This document shows, piece by piece, positions 1-7,771 of a stretch of 59,475 nt of DNA. Each line of letters starts with the position of its first letter. The first letter of the stretch is position 1. The stretch is taken from assembly GCF_001419745.1 (NCBI RefSeq), contig NZ_LIRJ01000184.1, forward strand, positions 1-59,475. The letters run 5' to 3'. Origin of the DNA: Streptomyces silaceus (GTDB lineage: Bacteria > Actinomycetota > Actinomycetes > Streptomycetales > Streptomycetaceae). The notes under the pieces were generated by a model. That model saw only the letters and a list, made by a program, of their open reading frames with translations. It searched no databases and had not been told where the DNA came from. The position numbers and the translations under genes were made by a program.

Positions 1-488
1 CACTCCTCCTCGCTCCCCTCCCCCACCTCCTCCTCCATCCGCGCGATGGCCGACTTGATGGTCGTGCCGTAGCTGTCGTCCTCCAGGGAGCCCACCGCCG
101 CGCGGGCCCGGCGCAGATGGCTGCGCGCGGCTTCCGGGCGGCCCAGCTTCACGTAGTCCGCCGCGAGGTTGAGGTGCAGCGAGGGGTAGAAGCCGCGCAC
201 CGCGAGCGACTTGTGGTGCGCGGTCAGCCGCTCGTCCGTGAGCTCGTCCGCCGCGGACAACGCCCGCAGGTCCCACGCCAGTTCGTCCGACGGGTCCACC
301 TGCGTGTCCGCCATGTAGTGCGCGAGCGTGCAGCGGTGCAGCGGGTCGCCGTCCTCGCCGATCTCCCCCCACAGGCCGAGGAAGCGCCCCTGCGCCTCCT
401 CACGGTCCCCGCCGTGATGCAGCATGACCGCCTGTCCGATCCGCGTCATCATCGCGTCCTCCGCCGTCTGCTCCTGCTGCTCCGTCAC
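1..488 (-). CDS. TPR-like helical protein, 3' end outside window
   Basis: An open minus-strand frame starts at GTG 488, with a GGAGG ribosome-binding site a few bases upstream, and runs off the left edge, so only the N-terminal 162 residues are visible. The product is Ala/Leu/Glu-rich and helical. It contains phrases such as AVMLHHGGDREEA and HLNLAADYVKLGRPE, which resemble tetratricopeptide helix pairs. Third codon positions are almost all G or C, which supports real coding. The function is unknown; TPR-like proteins usually make protein contacts. It points the same way as the WYL regulator gene but is separated from it by about 95 bp. Confidence 0.72.
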   Translation of the reverse strand, partial: MTEQQEQTAEDAMMTRIGQAVMLHHGGDREEAQGRFLGLWGEIGEDGDPLHRCTLAHYMADTQVDPSDELAWDLRALSAADELTDERLTAHHKSLAVRGFYPSLHLNLAADYVKLGRPEAARSHLRRARAAVGSLEDDSYGTTIKSAIARMEEEVGEGSEEE

Positions 489-584
489 CGGATCCTCCGT
501 GGTCGTGCGGCCTTCGCCCCATCTCTCACGACGCTAGCGGCCACCACTGACAATCCCGGTCAGGCACGTTCGGACGCGGGGCGC

Positions 585-1619
585 TCACGCATACCGCTGG
601 GCCAGCCCGGTGACGGTCCTGGCCACCTCGGCGCGGAGTTCGGCCGGTCCGAGCACCTCCGCCTCCAGGCCGAGCCGGAGGATGTCGGTCACCGCCACCG
701 GCAGCCCCTCCACCTCCAGGTCCACCTCGGTCCAGCCGTCCGGACCCGGCTCCTCCGCACCGGCCACGGCCCGCTCCCCCGGCGCCCCGAACAGCGCGGG
801 CAGCAGCCGACGCCCCGCCGGGGACACCCTCAGCCGCGCCGTCCCCCGCAGGACGCGCGCCTCAAGACCGCGCGACGCCTCCTCCCAGTACACCGCGAGA
901 TCGAACCCGTCGGGCCGGACGCACACCTCCTCCGCCACCGCCGCGGCCAGGAACCTCGACACCCGATACGTCCGCACCGCCCCGCCGGTACCGCCCCTGT
1001 CGTCCTCACGGCCGCCGCCGGCCTCCCCACGGCCACCGCCTTCCCCGCCCCCGGCGGCGACCGACGCCACCAGATACCAGTTGCCCGCCTTCAGGACGAG
1101 CCCCAAAGGGTGCAGCTCACGCCGGACGTCCCCGCCCCAGCGCCGGTAGTGCGCCGACAGCACCCGCTGGCGCCACACCGCATCGGCGACCACCGCGAGC
1201 AGGGGCGCCGGGTCGGCCGTGCGGAACCACGCCGCCGCGTCGAGGTGGAAACGGTCCTGGATGCGCCGCGACCGCTCCCCCAGACCGGCGGGCAGCGCGG
1301 CCGCCAACTTCAGCTGGGCCGTGGCCAGTTCCGCGCCGAGCCCCAGGTCGGCCGCCGCCCCGGGCATTCCGGCGAGGGCGAGCGAGTCGGCCTCGTCGTC
1401 GGTGAGCCCCGTCAGACGCGTGCGGTAGCCGTCGAGGAGCCGGAAGCCGCCCGCCGGACCGCGCTCCGCGTAGACGGGCACCCCGGAAGCGGCGAGCGCC
1501 TCGGCGTCGCGGTAGACGGTCCTGACCGAGACCTCCAGCTCCTCGGCGAGTTCGGGCGCGGTCATGCGCCCACGGTTCTGGAGCAGCAGAAGCAGGGCCA
1601 GGAGCCGGTCGGCACGCAT
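585..1619 (-). CDS. YafY/WYL-domain transcriptional regulator
   Basis: Cytoplasmic DNA-binding regulator of about 344 residues. The N-terminus (MRADRLLALLLLLQNRG, then TAPELAEELEVSVRTVYRD) is a DeoR/HTH_11-type winged helix. The middle and C-terminal parts match the WYL ligand-sensing fold (LHPLGLVLKAGNWYLVA). A Gly/Glu-rich low-complexity loop interrupts the WYL domain around residue 210. The open frame extends further upstream, but ATG 1619 is chosen because the HTH begins there and the palindrome at 1638-1662 lies immediately upstream. The gene is divergent from the DUF3224 gene at 1809, and such pairs are common in Streptomyces. Autoregulation together with control of the DUF3224 gene is inferred. 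Confidence 0.88.
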   Translation of the reverse strand: MRADRLLALLLLLQNRGRMTAPELAEELEVSVRTVYRDAEALAASGVPVYAERGPAGGFRLLDGYRTRLTGLTDDEADSLALAGMPGAAADLGLGAELATAQLKLAAALPAGLGERSRRIQDRFHLDAAAWFRTADPAPLLAVVADAVWRQRVLSAHYRRWGGDVRRELHPLGLVLKAGNWYLVASVAAGGGEGGGRGEAGGGREDDRGGTGGAVRTYRVSRFLAAAVAEEVCVRPDGFDLAVYWEEASRGLEARVLRGTARLRVSPAGRRLLPALFGAPGERAVAGAEEPGPDGWTEVDLEVEGLPVAVTDILRLGLEAEVLGPAELRAEVARTVTGLAQRYA

Positions 1620-1637
1620 GCGATCAAGTCTGCCGCA

Positions 1638-1662
1638 GTACCTGACAGAAGGTGTCAGGTAC
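1638..1662. promoter_or_regulatory. Palindromic operator between WYL regulator and DUF3224 gene
   Basis: A perfect 10-bp inverted repeat, GTACCTGACA and its complement TGTCAGGTAC, is separated by 5 bp. It sits 18 bp upstream of the regulator start in the divergent intergenic region. The symmetry and position fit the binding site of a dimeric WYL/YafY-type repressor controlling both genes. This is inferred from sequence only. Confidence 0.7.
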
Positions 1663-1808
1663 GTCCGGCAGAGTCTTCCTCGCGGCACCGAACAGGGCCG
1701 CGCGGGCCTCACGAGCCCCACGAGGCCCGCCCGACAAGAGGGCGGCACCTCATCAGCCGTTCCCAAGCCCCCGCAGCGATCCCCGCGGCGACCTCACCGA
1801 GGAGACCC

Positions 1809-2252
1809 ATGCCCACGCACACCGCATCCGCAGCCACTGCCACTGCCACCACCGTCACCGGCACTTTCACCTTCACCCGCTGGGACGAGAGCCCCGTCGC
1901 GGGCGCGGACGGCGGCGCGCGCATCACACACGCCGCCGTCGCCAACGACTACGCCGGCGCCATCGAGGCGAAGGGCACGTCCTGCGAGTACTCCATCGCG
2001 TACACGACCGAGACGGTCGGCGCCTTCGTCGGCCACGAGTTCGTCGACGGAACCCTCGACGGCCGCGCGGGGTCGTTCGTGATCGACCAGCGCGGCTCCT
2101 TCACCGCCGACGGCACCATCGAGTGCACCTTCACCGTGCTGCCCGGCTCGGGCACCGGTGAGCTGGCGGGGCTCACCGGAACCGGCGCCTTCACCGCACG
2201 GACGGGGCAGGCCTCCACCCCGTACTCCCTCGACTACTCCCTTGGGGGCTGA
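1809..2252 (+). CDS. DUF3224 domain-containing protein
   Basis: A 147-residue protein, probably cytoplasmic because no signal peptide or membrane segment is visible. It has the beta-rich pattern of DUF3224: GTFTFTRWDE, then GTSCEYSIAYTTE, FVGHEFVDGTLDGRAGSFV, ECTFTVLPGSGTGELAGL and a terminal YSLDYSL. ATG 1809 is chosen because GAGGAGA lies 4-10 bases upstream and the family begins here. The gene is divergent from the WYL regulator and is probably its target through the palindrome at 1638-1662. The family is described as lipocalin/allene-oxide-cyclase-like, but no substrate can be assigned. Confidence 0.85.
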   Translation: MPTHTASAATATATTVTGTFTFTRWDESPVAGADGGARITHAAVANDYAGAIEAKGTSCEYSIAYTTETVGAFVGHEFVDGTLDGRAGSFVIDQRGSFTADGTIECTFTVLPGSGTGELAGLTGTGAFTARTGQASTPYSLDYSLGG

Positions 2253-2271
2253 CGGCCGGCCACACCGGCCG
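2253..2271. terminator. Hairpin between convergent DUF3224 and ung genes
   Basis: CGGCCGG (2253-2259) pairs with CCGGCCG (2265-2271) around a 5-base loop, directly after the DUF3224 stop and 12 bp before the ung stop. It could terminate transcription from both sides. No U-tract is present, as is usual in Streptomyces. Confidence 0.5.
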
Positions 2272-2282
2272 GCACCGTCGGC

Positions 2283-2966
2283 TCAGCCGATGTCGGGGAT
2301 CCGCCAGTCGATCGGCTCGTGCCCCTGCGCCGCCACCGCTTCGTTGATCTGCGTGAAGGGGTGCGAGCCGAAGAACTTCTTGGCGGACAGCGGCGAGGGA
2401 TGCGCGCCCTTCACCACGACGTGCCGCTCCTCGTCGATGAGCGGGAGCTTCTTCTGGGCGTAGTTCCCCCACAGCACGAAGACGGCGGGGGCGGGGCGGT
2501 CGGCCACCGCGCGGATCACCGCGTCCGTGAACTTCTCCCATCCCTTGTTCTTGTGGGAGTTGGCCTCGCCGGAGCGGACCGTCAGGACCGCGTTCAGCAG
2601 GAGGACGCCCTGCTGGGCCCACGGCATCAGGTAGCCGTTGTCCGGCACGGGGTGGCCCAGCTCCTCCTTCATCTCCTTGTAGATGTTCCGCAGGGAGGGC
2701 GGGGTCTTCACACCGGGGCGCACGGAGAAGCACAGGCCGTGGCCCTGCCCCTCGCCGTGGTACGGGTCCTGGCCGAGTACCAGGACCTTCACCCGGTCGT
2801 ACGGCGTCGCGTCGAGGGCGGCGAAGACCTCGTCGCGCGGCGGGAACACAGGTCCCTTCGCCCGCTCCTCCTCGACGAACTCGGTGAGCTCCTTGAAGTA
2901 GGGCTTCTGCAGCTCCTCGCCGAGGACTCCGCGCCAGGACGCGGGCAGCATGGCGATGTCGGTCAC
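2283..2966 (-). CDS. ung: Uracil-DNA glycosylase, family 1
   Basis: Removes uracil from DNA as the first step of base excision repair in the cytoplasm. The 227-residue length matches family-1 UNG. The water-activating loop GQDPYHG is near residue 64, followed by the uracil-binding FSVRPGVKTPPSLRN. LLLNAVLTV and the C-terminal HPSPLSAKKFFGSHPF leucine loop, with the catalytic histidine, are intact. GTG 2966 is preferred over the upstream ATG because GGAGG lies 8 bp before it. The gene is convergent with the DUF3224 gene. There are no frameshifts or missing catalytic residues. Confidence 0.96.
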   Translation of the reverse strand: MTDIAMLPASWRGVLGEELQKPYFKELTEFVEEERAKGPVFPPRDEVFAALDATPYDRVKVLVLGQDPYHGEGQGHGLCFSVRPGVKTPPSLRNIYKEMKEELGHPVPDNGYLMPWAQQGVLLLNAVLTVRSGEANSHKNKGWEKFTDAVIRAVADRPAPAVFVLWGNYAQKKLPLIDEERHVVVKGAHPSPLSAKKFFGSHPFTQINEAVAAQGHEPIDWRIPDIG

Positions 2967-3057
2967 GTCAACAACCTCCGGTGTGCGGTCACTTCTCACC
3001 GGAGAACCTACCGGCGCCCACTGACAATCGACCGGCCCGCCCGGAGCACCGTAAGCG

Positions 3058-4650
3058 CTACCAGCTCGTCTTGCGCTGGAGCTCCCACATCATCATGATC
3101 GCCGACGGGTCGAGGGCCCGTTCGCCGCCCGCGATCTCCTCGCTGGACATGATGTACTGCTTGCCCTGCCACAGCGGCAGCAGCCGCACGTCGTCGACGA
3201 GGATCTCCTGCGCCCGCTCGAACTGGTCGATGACCGCGCCCCGGTCGGTCTCCCTGCGCTCGCGCGGCAGCACCTCGTCGGTGATCTCCCGGGAGGGGTA
3301 CGGCGTGTTGAGCACGTTCTTGGGGCCGACGAACGGCGCGATGAAGTTGTCCGCGTCGGGGAAGTCGGGGAACCAGCCGCGTCCGAAGACCGGGTACTCG
3401 CCGTTGCTGTAGCCCTCCTGGAACTCGGTCCACGGGCGGCTCTTCAGTGTGATCCTGAACAGGCCCGAGCCCTCCAGCTGCCGCTTGATCTCGGCGAACT
3501 CCGGCGCGGTCGCCGAACCGTAGCGGTCGGAGGTGTACCAGAGGGTGAGCGGCACCGGCCCGTTGATGCCGGCGTCGGCGAGGATCTTCCTGGCCTTGGC
3601 CACACTCGGGTTTCCGTAGTCGTCGAAGAACCCGGTGGCGTGGCCGGTGAGCCCCCTGGGGACCATCGAGTACAGCGGCTCGACGGTGTCCTTGTAGATC
3701 TTGTGGGCGATCGCCCCGCGGTCGATGAGCTGCGCGAAGGCCCGCCGGACCGGCAGCTTCCGCGCCCAGGGGTCCTTGGTGTTGAACACCAGGTAGCGGA
3801 TCTCGGTGCCCGCGCCCTCGACGAGCTCGATGTCCTGCTCGCGCCTGCCCTTGCCCTGCATGGCGATGATGTCCTCGGAGGCGAGACCGCGGAAGGTCAC
3901 GTCGATCTGCTTCGCCTTGAGCGCCTCGACCATCGCCGAGGACTTCTTGAAGTACCGGATGGTGACGCCGTCGTTCTTGACGTCGGCCGCCCCCTTGTAC
4001 CGGTCGTTCTTGACCAGCTCGGCCTTCTCGTTGCGCGTGTACGCGTTGAGCGTGTACGGGCCGGAGCCGGTGACCTCGTCGCCCTCGCGGAGCTTGTCCG
4101 CCGGGTACTCCTGGGGGTCGACGATCGACATGGCGGGCGTGGCGAGGACGAAGGGGAAGGTGGCGTCGGACTTCTTGAGGCGGAAGATGACCGTCCGCTC
4201 ACCCTTCGTCTCGACCTTGTCGAGCGAGCCGAGCAGCCCCATGGGCCCGCCCTTGACGACCCCCTTCTCGTCGAGGGTCCGCATGCGGTCGAAGGAGTAC
4301 TTCACCGCCGCGGCGTTCAGCTCGTCGCCGTCGGAGAACGTCAGGTCCTCGCGCAGCCTGCAGGTGAAGACCGTGCTGGAGGAGTCGCTGAACTCGCAGG
4401 ACTCCGCGGCGTCCGGTTCGGGCTCGGTGGCCCCCGAGGGGAAGCTGAGCAGCGTTTGAAAAACGTTTCTGTAGAGCTCCCAGGAACTGTCCCATGCCTT
4501 CGCCGGGTCCAGGGTGCTGGGCGCGCTCATCGTGCCGACGGTGATCTGCTGCTCCTCGTCCGACCCTTCCGAGGACAGCACCCCGCAGCCCGCGAGCAGG
4601 GATATCGACGTGAGCGCCGCCACTTGGCGCATACCCCTCTTCCGCTTCAC
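3058..4650 (-). CDS. ABC-transporter solute-binding lipoprotein, family 5 (oligopeptide type)
   Basis: An extracytoplasmic substrate-binding protein of about 530 residues, anchored by a lipobox. Basic residues KRKRG are followed by a short hydrophobic stretch ending in LLAGC. The mature part shows SBP_bac_5 features: TVGTMSAPSTLDPAKAWD, LREDLTFSDGDELNAAAVKYSFDRM, VTGSGPYTL and FGRGWFPDFPDADNF. GTG 4650 adds the basic n-region expected of a signal peptide; ATG 4632 is an alternative with a purine-rich stretch nearby. No permease or ATPase genes adjoin it, so it may be an orphan that uses transporter subunits encoded elsewhere. The ligand is unknown; peptides are the usual family substrate. Confidence 0.9.
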   Translation of the reverse strand: MKRKRGMRQVAALTSISLLAGCGVLSSEGSDEEQQITVGTMSAPSTLDPAKAWDSSWELYRNVFQTLLSFPSGATEPEPDAAESCEFSDSSSTVFTCRLREDLTFSDGDELNAAAVKYSFDRMRTLDEKGVVKGGPMGLLGSLDKVETKGERTVIFRLKKSDATFPFVLATPAMSIVDPQEYPADKLREGDEVTGSGPYTLNAYTRNEKAELVKNDRYKGAADVKNDGVTIRYFKKSSAMVEALKAKQIDVTFRGLASEDIIAMQGKGRREQDIELVEGAGTEIRYLVFNTKDPWARKLPVRRAFAQLIDRGAIAHKIYKDTVEPLYSMVPRGLTGHATGFFDDYGNPSVAKARKILADAGINGPVPLTLWYTSDRYGSATAPEFAEIKRQLEGSGLFRITLKSRPWTEFQEGYSNGEYPVFGRGWFPDFPDADNFIAPFVGPKNVLNTPYPSREITDEVLPRERRETDRGAVIDQFERAQEILVDDVRLLPLWQGKQYIMSSEEIAGGERALDPSAIMMMWELQRKTSW

Positions 4651-4724
4651 AAGGGGAATTTCACTGAACACGCGCACGCTCCTCGATCGGCCGCCATGCC
4701 ATGGGGTCGGGAGACCATATCGCA

Positions 4725-4760
4725 GTGCCCCGCCGGTCCAACTCGGCATGCCGACGGGGC
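4725..4760. terminator. Hairpin downstream of the SDR genes
   Basis: TGCCCCGCCGG (4725-4735) pairs with CCGACGGGGCA (4750-4760), 10 of 11 positions matched. It lies about 60 bp downstream of the SDR stop at 4818 on the minus strand and upstream of the solute-binding protein start at 4650, so it plausibly separates the two transcripts. Confidence 0.5.
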
Positions 4761-4817
4761 ACTTGATGCGGTTATACGTCGGTTTTGACGGCGTAATCCG
4801 CGGTTGCGTGGGCTTCG

Positions 4818-5573
4818 TCAGCCGACGCCCGCATTGAGGAAGATGCCGCCATCGACCACGAGTGTCTGACCGGTGATCCAGTCGGACTGGGCGGACGTGA
4901 GGAACGCGGCCGCGCCCCCGATGTCCTCGGGCACACCGAGCCGCCCGAGCGGGTAGGAGGCCGCCGCCTCCGCCTCGCGGCCCTCGTAGAGCGCCTGGGC
5001 GAACTTGGTCTTGACGACCGCGGGCGCGATGGAGTTCACGCGGACCTTCGGCGCGAACTCGTGCGCGAGCTGGAGGGTGAGGTTGACCATGGCGGCCTTG
5101 CTCATCCCGTACGCCCCGATGAACGGCGACGCGGAGACGCCCGCGACGGAGGCGATGTTCACGATCGCGCCGCCGTGCTCGCTCTGCCAGGCCTTCCACG
5201 TCTGCTGGGCGAAGCCGAGCGCCGAGATGACGTTGGTCTCGAACACCTTGCGCGCCACATTGAGGTCGAGCTCGGCGATCGGCCCGAACACCGGATTCGT
5301 ACCGGCGTTGTTGACCAGGAAGTCGACGCGGCCGAACGCCTCCATGGCGCGCTCGACGGCGATCGCCTGGTGCGCCTCGTCGTGGGCCTTGCCCGCGACG
5401 CCGATGACCCGGTCGGAGCCGAGCTTCTCGACGGCCTCCTTGAGGGCGTCCTCGTTGCGTCCGGTGATGCAGACGCGGTCGCCGCGGGCGACCAGGGCCT
5501 CGGCGATGCCGTATCCGATGCCGCGGCTCGCGCCCGTGACGAGCGCGGCCTTCCCACTGTCCTGCACAGCCAT
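4818..5573 (-). CDS. Short-chain dehydrogenase/reductase
   Basis: A 251-residue classical SDR that should reduce or oxidise a carbonyl/alcohol with NAD(P)(H) in the cytoplasm. The cofactor-binding TGASRGIG motif is near residue 13, NNAG near 88, the catalytic Ser in the NIASVAG region, YxxxK as YGMSK near 155, and the C-terminal GGIFLN. It lies 17 bp downstream of a second SDR gene in the same direction, so they are probably one transcript. A role in fatty-acid or secondary metabolism is possible, but no substrate is indicated. Confidence 0.9.
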   Translation of the reverse strand: MAVQDSGKAALVTGASRGIGYGIAEALVARGDRVCITGRNEDALKEAVEKLGSDRVIGVAGKAHDEAHQAIAVERAMEAFGRVDFLVNNAGTNPVFGPIAELDLNVARKVFETNVISALGFAQQTWKAWQSEHGGAIVNIASVAGVSASPFIGAYGMSKAAMVNLTLQLAHEFAPKVRVNSIAPAVVKTKFAQALYEGREAEAAASYPLGRLGVPEDIGGAAAFLTSAQSDWITGQTLVVDGGIFLNAGVG

Positions 5574-5590
5574 GATCCTTGCCTTCCGGG

Positions 5591-6352
5591 TCAGTTGAGC
5601 GGGCCGCCGGCCACGTACATGACCTGGCCGGAGACGAAGCCCGCGGCGTCGCCCGTGAAGAAGGCGATGGCGTTGGCGATGTCCTCGGGACGGCCGACGC
5701 GCTGCACCGGGATCTGGGTGGCGGCCGCGGCCTGGAACTCCTCGAAGTCCATGCCGACGCGGTCCGCGGTGGCCTTGGTCATCTCGGTGACGATGAACCC
5801 GGGGGCGACGGAGTTGGCGGTGACGCCGAACTTGCCGAGCTCCTTGGCGAGGGTCTTGGTGAAGCCCTGGAGGCCGGCCTTGGCGGCGGCGTAGTTGACC
5901 TGGCCGCGGTTGCCGAGCGCGGAGGACGAGGAGAGGTTGACGATCCGGCCGAAGTTCGCCTCGACCATGTGCGACTGGACGGCGCGGGACATCAGGAAGG
6001 CGCCGCGCAGGTGCACGTTCATGACCGTGTCCCAGTCGCCGGCGCTCATCTTGAAGAGCAGGTTGTCGCGGAGCACGCCGGCGTTGTTGACGAGGATCGT
6101 CGGCGCGCCCAGCTCCTGGGCGATGCGGGCGACCGCGGCCTCGACCCGGGCCTCGTCGGACACGTCGCAGCCGACGGCGATCGCCTTGCCACCGGCCGCG
6201 GTGATCTGCGCGACGGTGTCCTTGCAGGCGGCCTCGTCGAGGTCGATGACGGCCACGGCACGGCCCTCGGCGGCGAGCCGTACGGCGGTCGCCGCGCCGA
6301 TGCCTCGCGCGGCACCGGTCACGACAGCGACGCGCTGCTCAGTGGTGGACAT
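5591..6352 (-). CDS. SDR family, 3-oxoacyl-ACP reductase-like (FabG type)
   Basis: A 253-residue NAD(P)-dependent reductase with TGAARGIG (residues 12-19), NNAG, the SSSSALGNRGQVNYAAAKAG block that contains the catalytic Ser and YxxxK, and the terminal SGQVMYVAGGPLN typical of FabG-like enzymes. ATG 6352 is chosen because GAGGAG precedes it by about 7 bp; an in-frame ATG 33 bp upstream lacks this. It is the first gene of a two-SDR transcript with the gene at 4818. The housekeeping fabG usually sits in a fab cluster, so this is more likely a paralogue with its own substrate. Confidence 0.9.
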   Translation of the reverse strand: MSTTEQRVAVVTGAARGIGAATAVRLAAEGRAVAVIDLDEAACKDTVAQITAAGGKAIAVGCDVSDEARVEAAVARIAQELGAPTILVNNAGVLRDNLLFKMSAGDWDTVMNVHLRGAFLMSRAVQSHMVEANFGRIVNLSSSSALGNRGQVNYAAAKAGLQGFTKTLAKELGKFGVTANSVAPGFIVTEMTKATADRVGMDFEEFQAAAATQIPVQRVGRPEDIANAIAFFTGDAAGFVSGQVMYVAGGPLN

Positions 6353-6523
6353 GCTGGTTCTCCTCGCCCTTGGGATGCGGCTCAACGGTACGCCCCGATG
6401 GTGAGCGACCGCTTAGTACCTTCAGCTGGACGAGACGCTAGAAGCCCTGGCACCGGGTGTCAACGGCACACAGGAGAGCTGTGATTCTTTACCCCGCAGG
6501 GACGCTCCGACGCGCCGGGCCGC

Positions 6524-6922
6524 TCACCGCACCAGCAGGTCGAGGAGGCGGTTCACCTCGGCCTCGGGATCCGCGGTCAGGCCCGTGTGCACCGGACCGG
6601 GCTGGAGCACGGTGGAGCGCGGCGCGATGAGCCAGCGGAAGCGCCGCCCCGCGTCGTCGTCCGCGGCCTGCCCCGCCGCCGCGCCGCCCGCGCAGATCCG
6701 CTCGACGGCGCCGAGCGCGGCCCTGATGCCGGACACGTCGGCCGCCGGGTCCAGGGCGAGGAGCTTGCCCTCGTCGAAGTGGGTGCGGGCGGCGACGAAC
6801 GACTTGGCCCGGCAGTAGAGCACGACGCCCGCGTTGAACTGCTCGCCGCGCTCCACGCGCGGCACGACGCGCACCAGCGCGTACTCGAAGACGTCCCGGA
6901 CGGGCCCGGTCTGCTCGCTCAC
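6524..6922 (-). CDS. DUF3037 domain-containing protein
   Basis: A 132-residue protein with the DUF3037 signature: FEYALVRVVPRVERGEQFNAGVV near the start, then LYCRAKSFV, RFRWLIAPRSTVLQPGP and LDLLVR at the end. GTG 6922 overlaps the stop of the HipA-like gene by 4 bp (GTGA), which indicates translational coupling. The same gene order is familiar in actinobacteria. The function is unknown; partnership with the kinase-like protein is inferred from the overlap. Confidence 0.85.
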   Translation of the reverse strand: MSEQTGPVRDVFEYALVRVVPRVERGEQFNAGVVLYCRAKSFVAARTHFDEGKLLALDPAADVSGIRAALGAVERICAGGAAAGQAADDDAGRRFRWLIAPRSTVLQPGPVHTGLTADPEAEVNRLLDLLVR

Positions 6923-7707
6923 TTGGTGGCGCCCTTCGGCTCGGTCCCCGGCAGCGTGATCCGCTCGTGGACGGTCTTGACGCGCGCGAGGAGCGCCGCC
7001 ACGTACGCGCGGCGCACCTCGTCCGCGTCCGCGAAGCCCGGCTCGTCCGCCAGCCACTCCTCGGGCACCCGCGCGGTGACCTCGGTGAGCAGTTCCTCGG
7101 TGACGAGGGGGGCGAGCCCGGCGGCCGCCCCGGCCACGTCGGGGCCGTACGGCGCGAGGACGTGGTCCGAGGCGTCGTACGGCTTGGCGGAGGCGGTCTC
7201 GGCGGTGCGCCAGTTGTGGTGCCAGATCATGCTCGCACCGTGGTCGATGAGCCACAGGTCGCCGCGGACCATGAGCAGGTTGGGGTTGCGCCAGGAGCGG
7301 TCCACGTTGTTGATCAGGGCGTCGAACCAGACGACGCGCCCCGCCTCGGCGGGGTCCACGTGGTGGGCGAGCGGGTCGAAGCCGAGGGCGCCCGACAGGA
7401 AGTCCATGCCAAGGTTGAGGCCGCCGCTCGCCTTGAGCAGGGCCTGCACGCGCTCGTCGGGCTCGCCGAGGCCGAGCACCGGGTCGAGCCGCATCCCCAC
7501 GAGCCGCGGCACGCGCAGTCCGAGCTCGCGGGCGAGTTCACCGCAGATCACCTCGGCGACGAGCGTCTTGCGGCCCTGTCCCGCTCCGGTGAACTTGATG
7601 ACGTACGTCCCGTACGCGCCGTGGTCGTCGGCCTCGACGACCCCCGGCAGCGAGCCGCCCTCGCGCAGGGGCGTGACGTAGCGGACCGCGGTGACTTCGC
7701 TGAGCAT
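6919..7707 (-). CDS. HipA-like kinase family protein
   Basis: A 262-residue protein related to the HipA kinase fold but shorter than classical HipA (about 440) and lacking the N-terminal HipB-contacting domain. Visible kinase-like segments are YGTYVIKFTGAGQG (ATP-binding lysine region), WFDALINNVDRSWRNPN (catalytic DxxxxN-like) and LWLIDHGASM (metal-binding D). ATG 7707 is the only sensible start. It is coupled by a 4-bp overlap to the DUF3037 gene. No HipB-like antitoxin is adjacent, so a toxin-antitoxin role is not supported. Confidence 0.82.
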   Translation of the reverse strand: MLSEVTAVRYVTPLREGGSLPGVVEADDHGAYGTYVIKFTGAGQGRKTLVAEVICGELARELGLRVPRLVGMRLDPVLGLGEPDERVQALLKASGGLNLGMDFLSGALGFDPLAHHVDPAEAGRVVWFDALINNVDRSWRNPNLLMVRGDLWLIDHGASMIWHHNWRTAETASAKPYDASDHVLAPYGPDVAGAAAGLAPLVTEELLTEVTARVPEEWLADEPGFADADEVRRAYVAALLARVKTVHERITLPGTEPKGATK

Positions 7708-7771
7708 GGCCCCAGATTACTGCCGCTGCCGCGCTGTTCGATCATCCGCGGGCCTGCCTACAGTGCCCGGC

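Noticed and set aside
117..2252. A 711-codon plus-strand open frame across the left end.
   Set aside because: Only its last 147 codons (DUF3224, 1809-2252) have protein-like sequence and a ribosome-binding site; the rest is the antisense of the TPR-like and WYL genes.
6919..7707. HipA-like/DUF3037 pair as a toxin-antitoxin system.
   Set aside because: The HipA-like protein is short and no HipB-type HTH partner is adjacent; DUF3037 is not a known antitoxin.
7691..7771. Upstream extension of the S9 peptidase to 7691.
   Set aside because: It would overlap the divergent HipA-like gene, and the extra residues are not peptidase-like.
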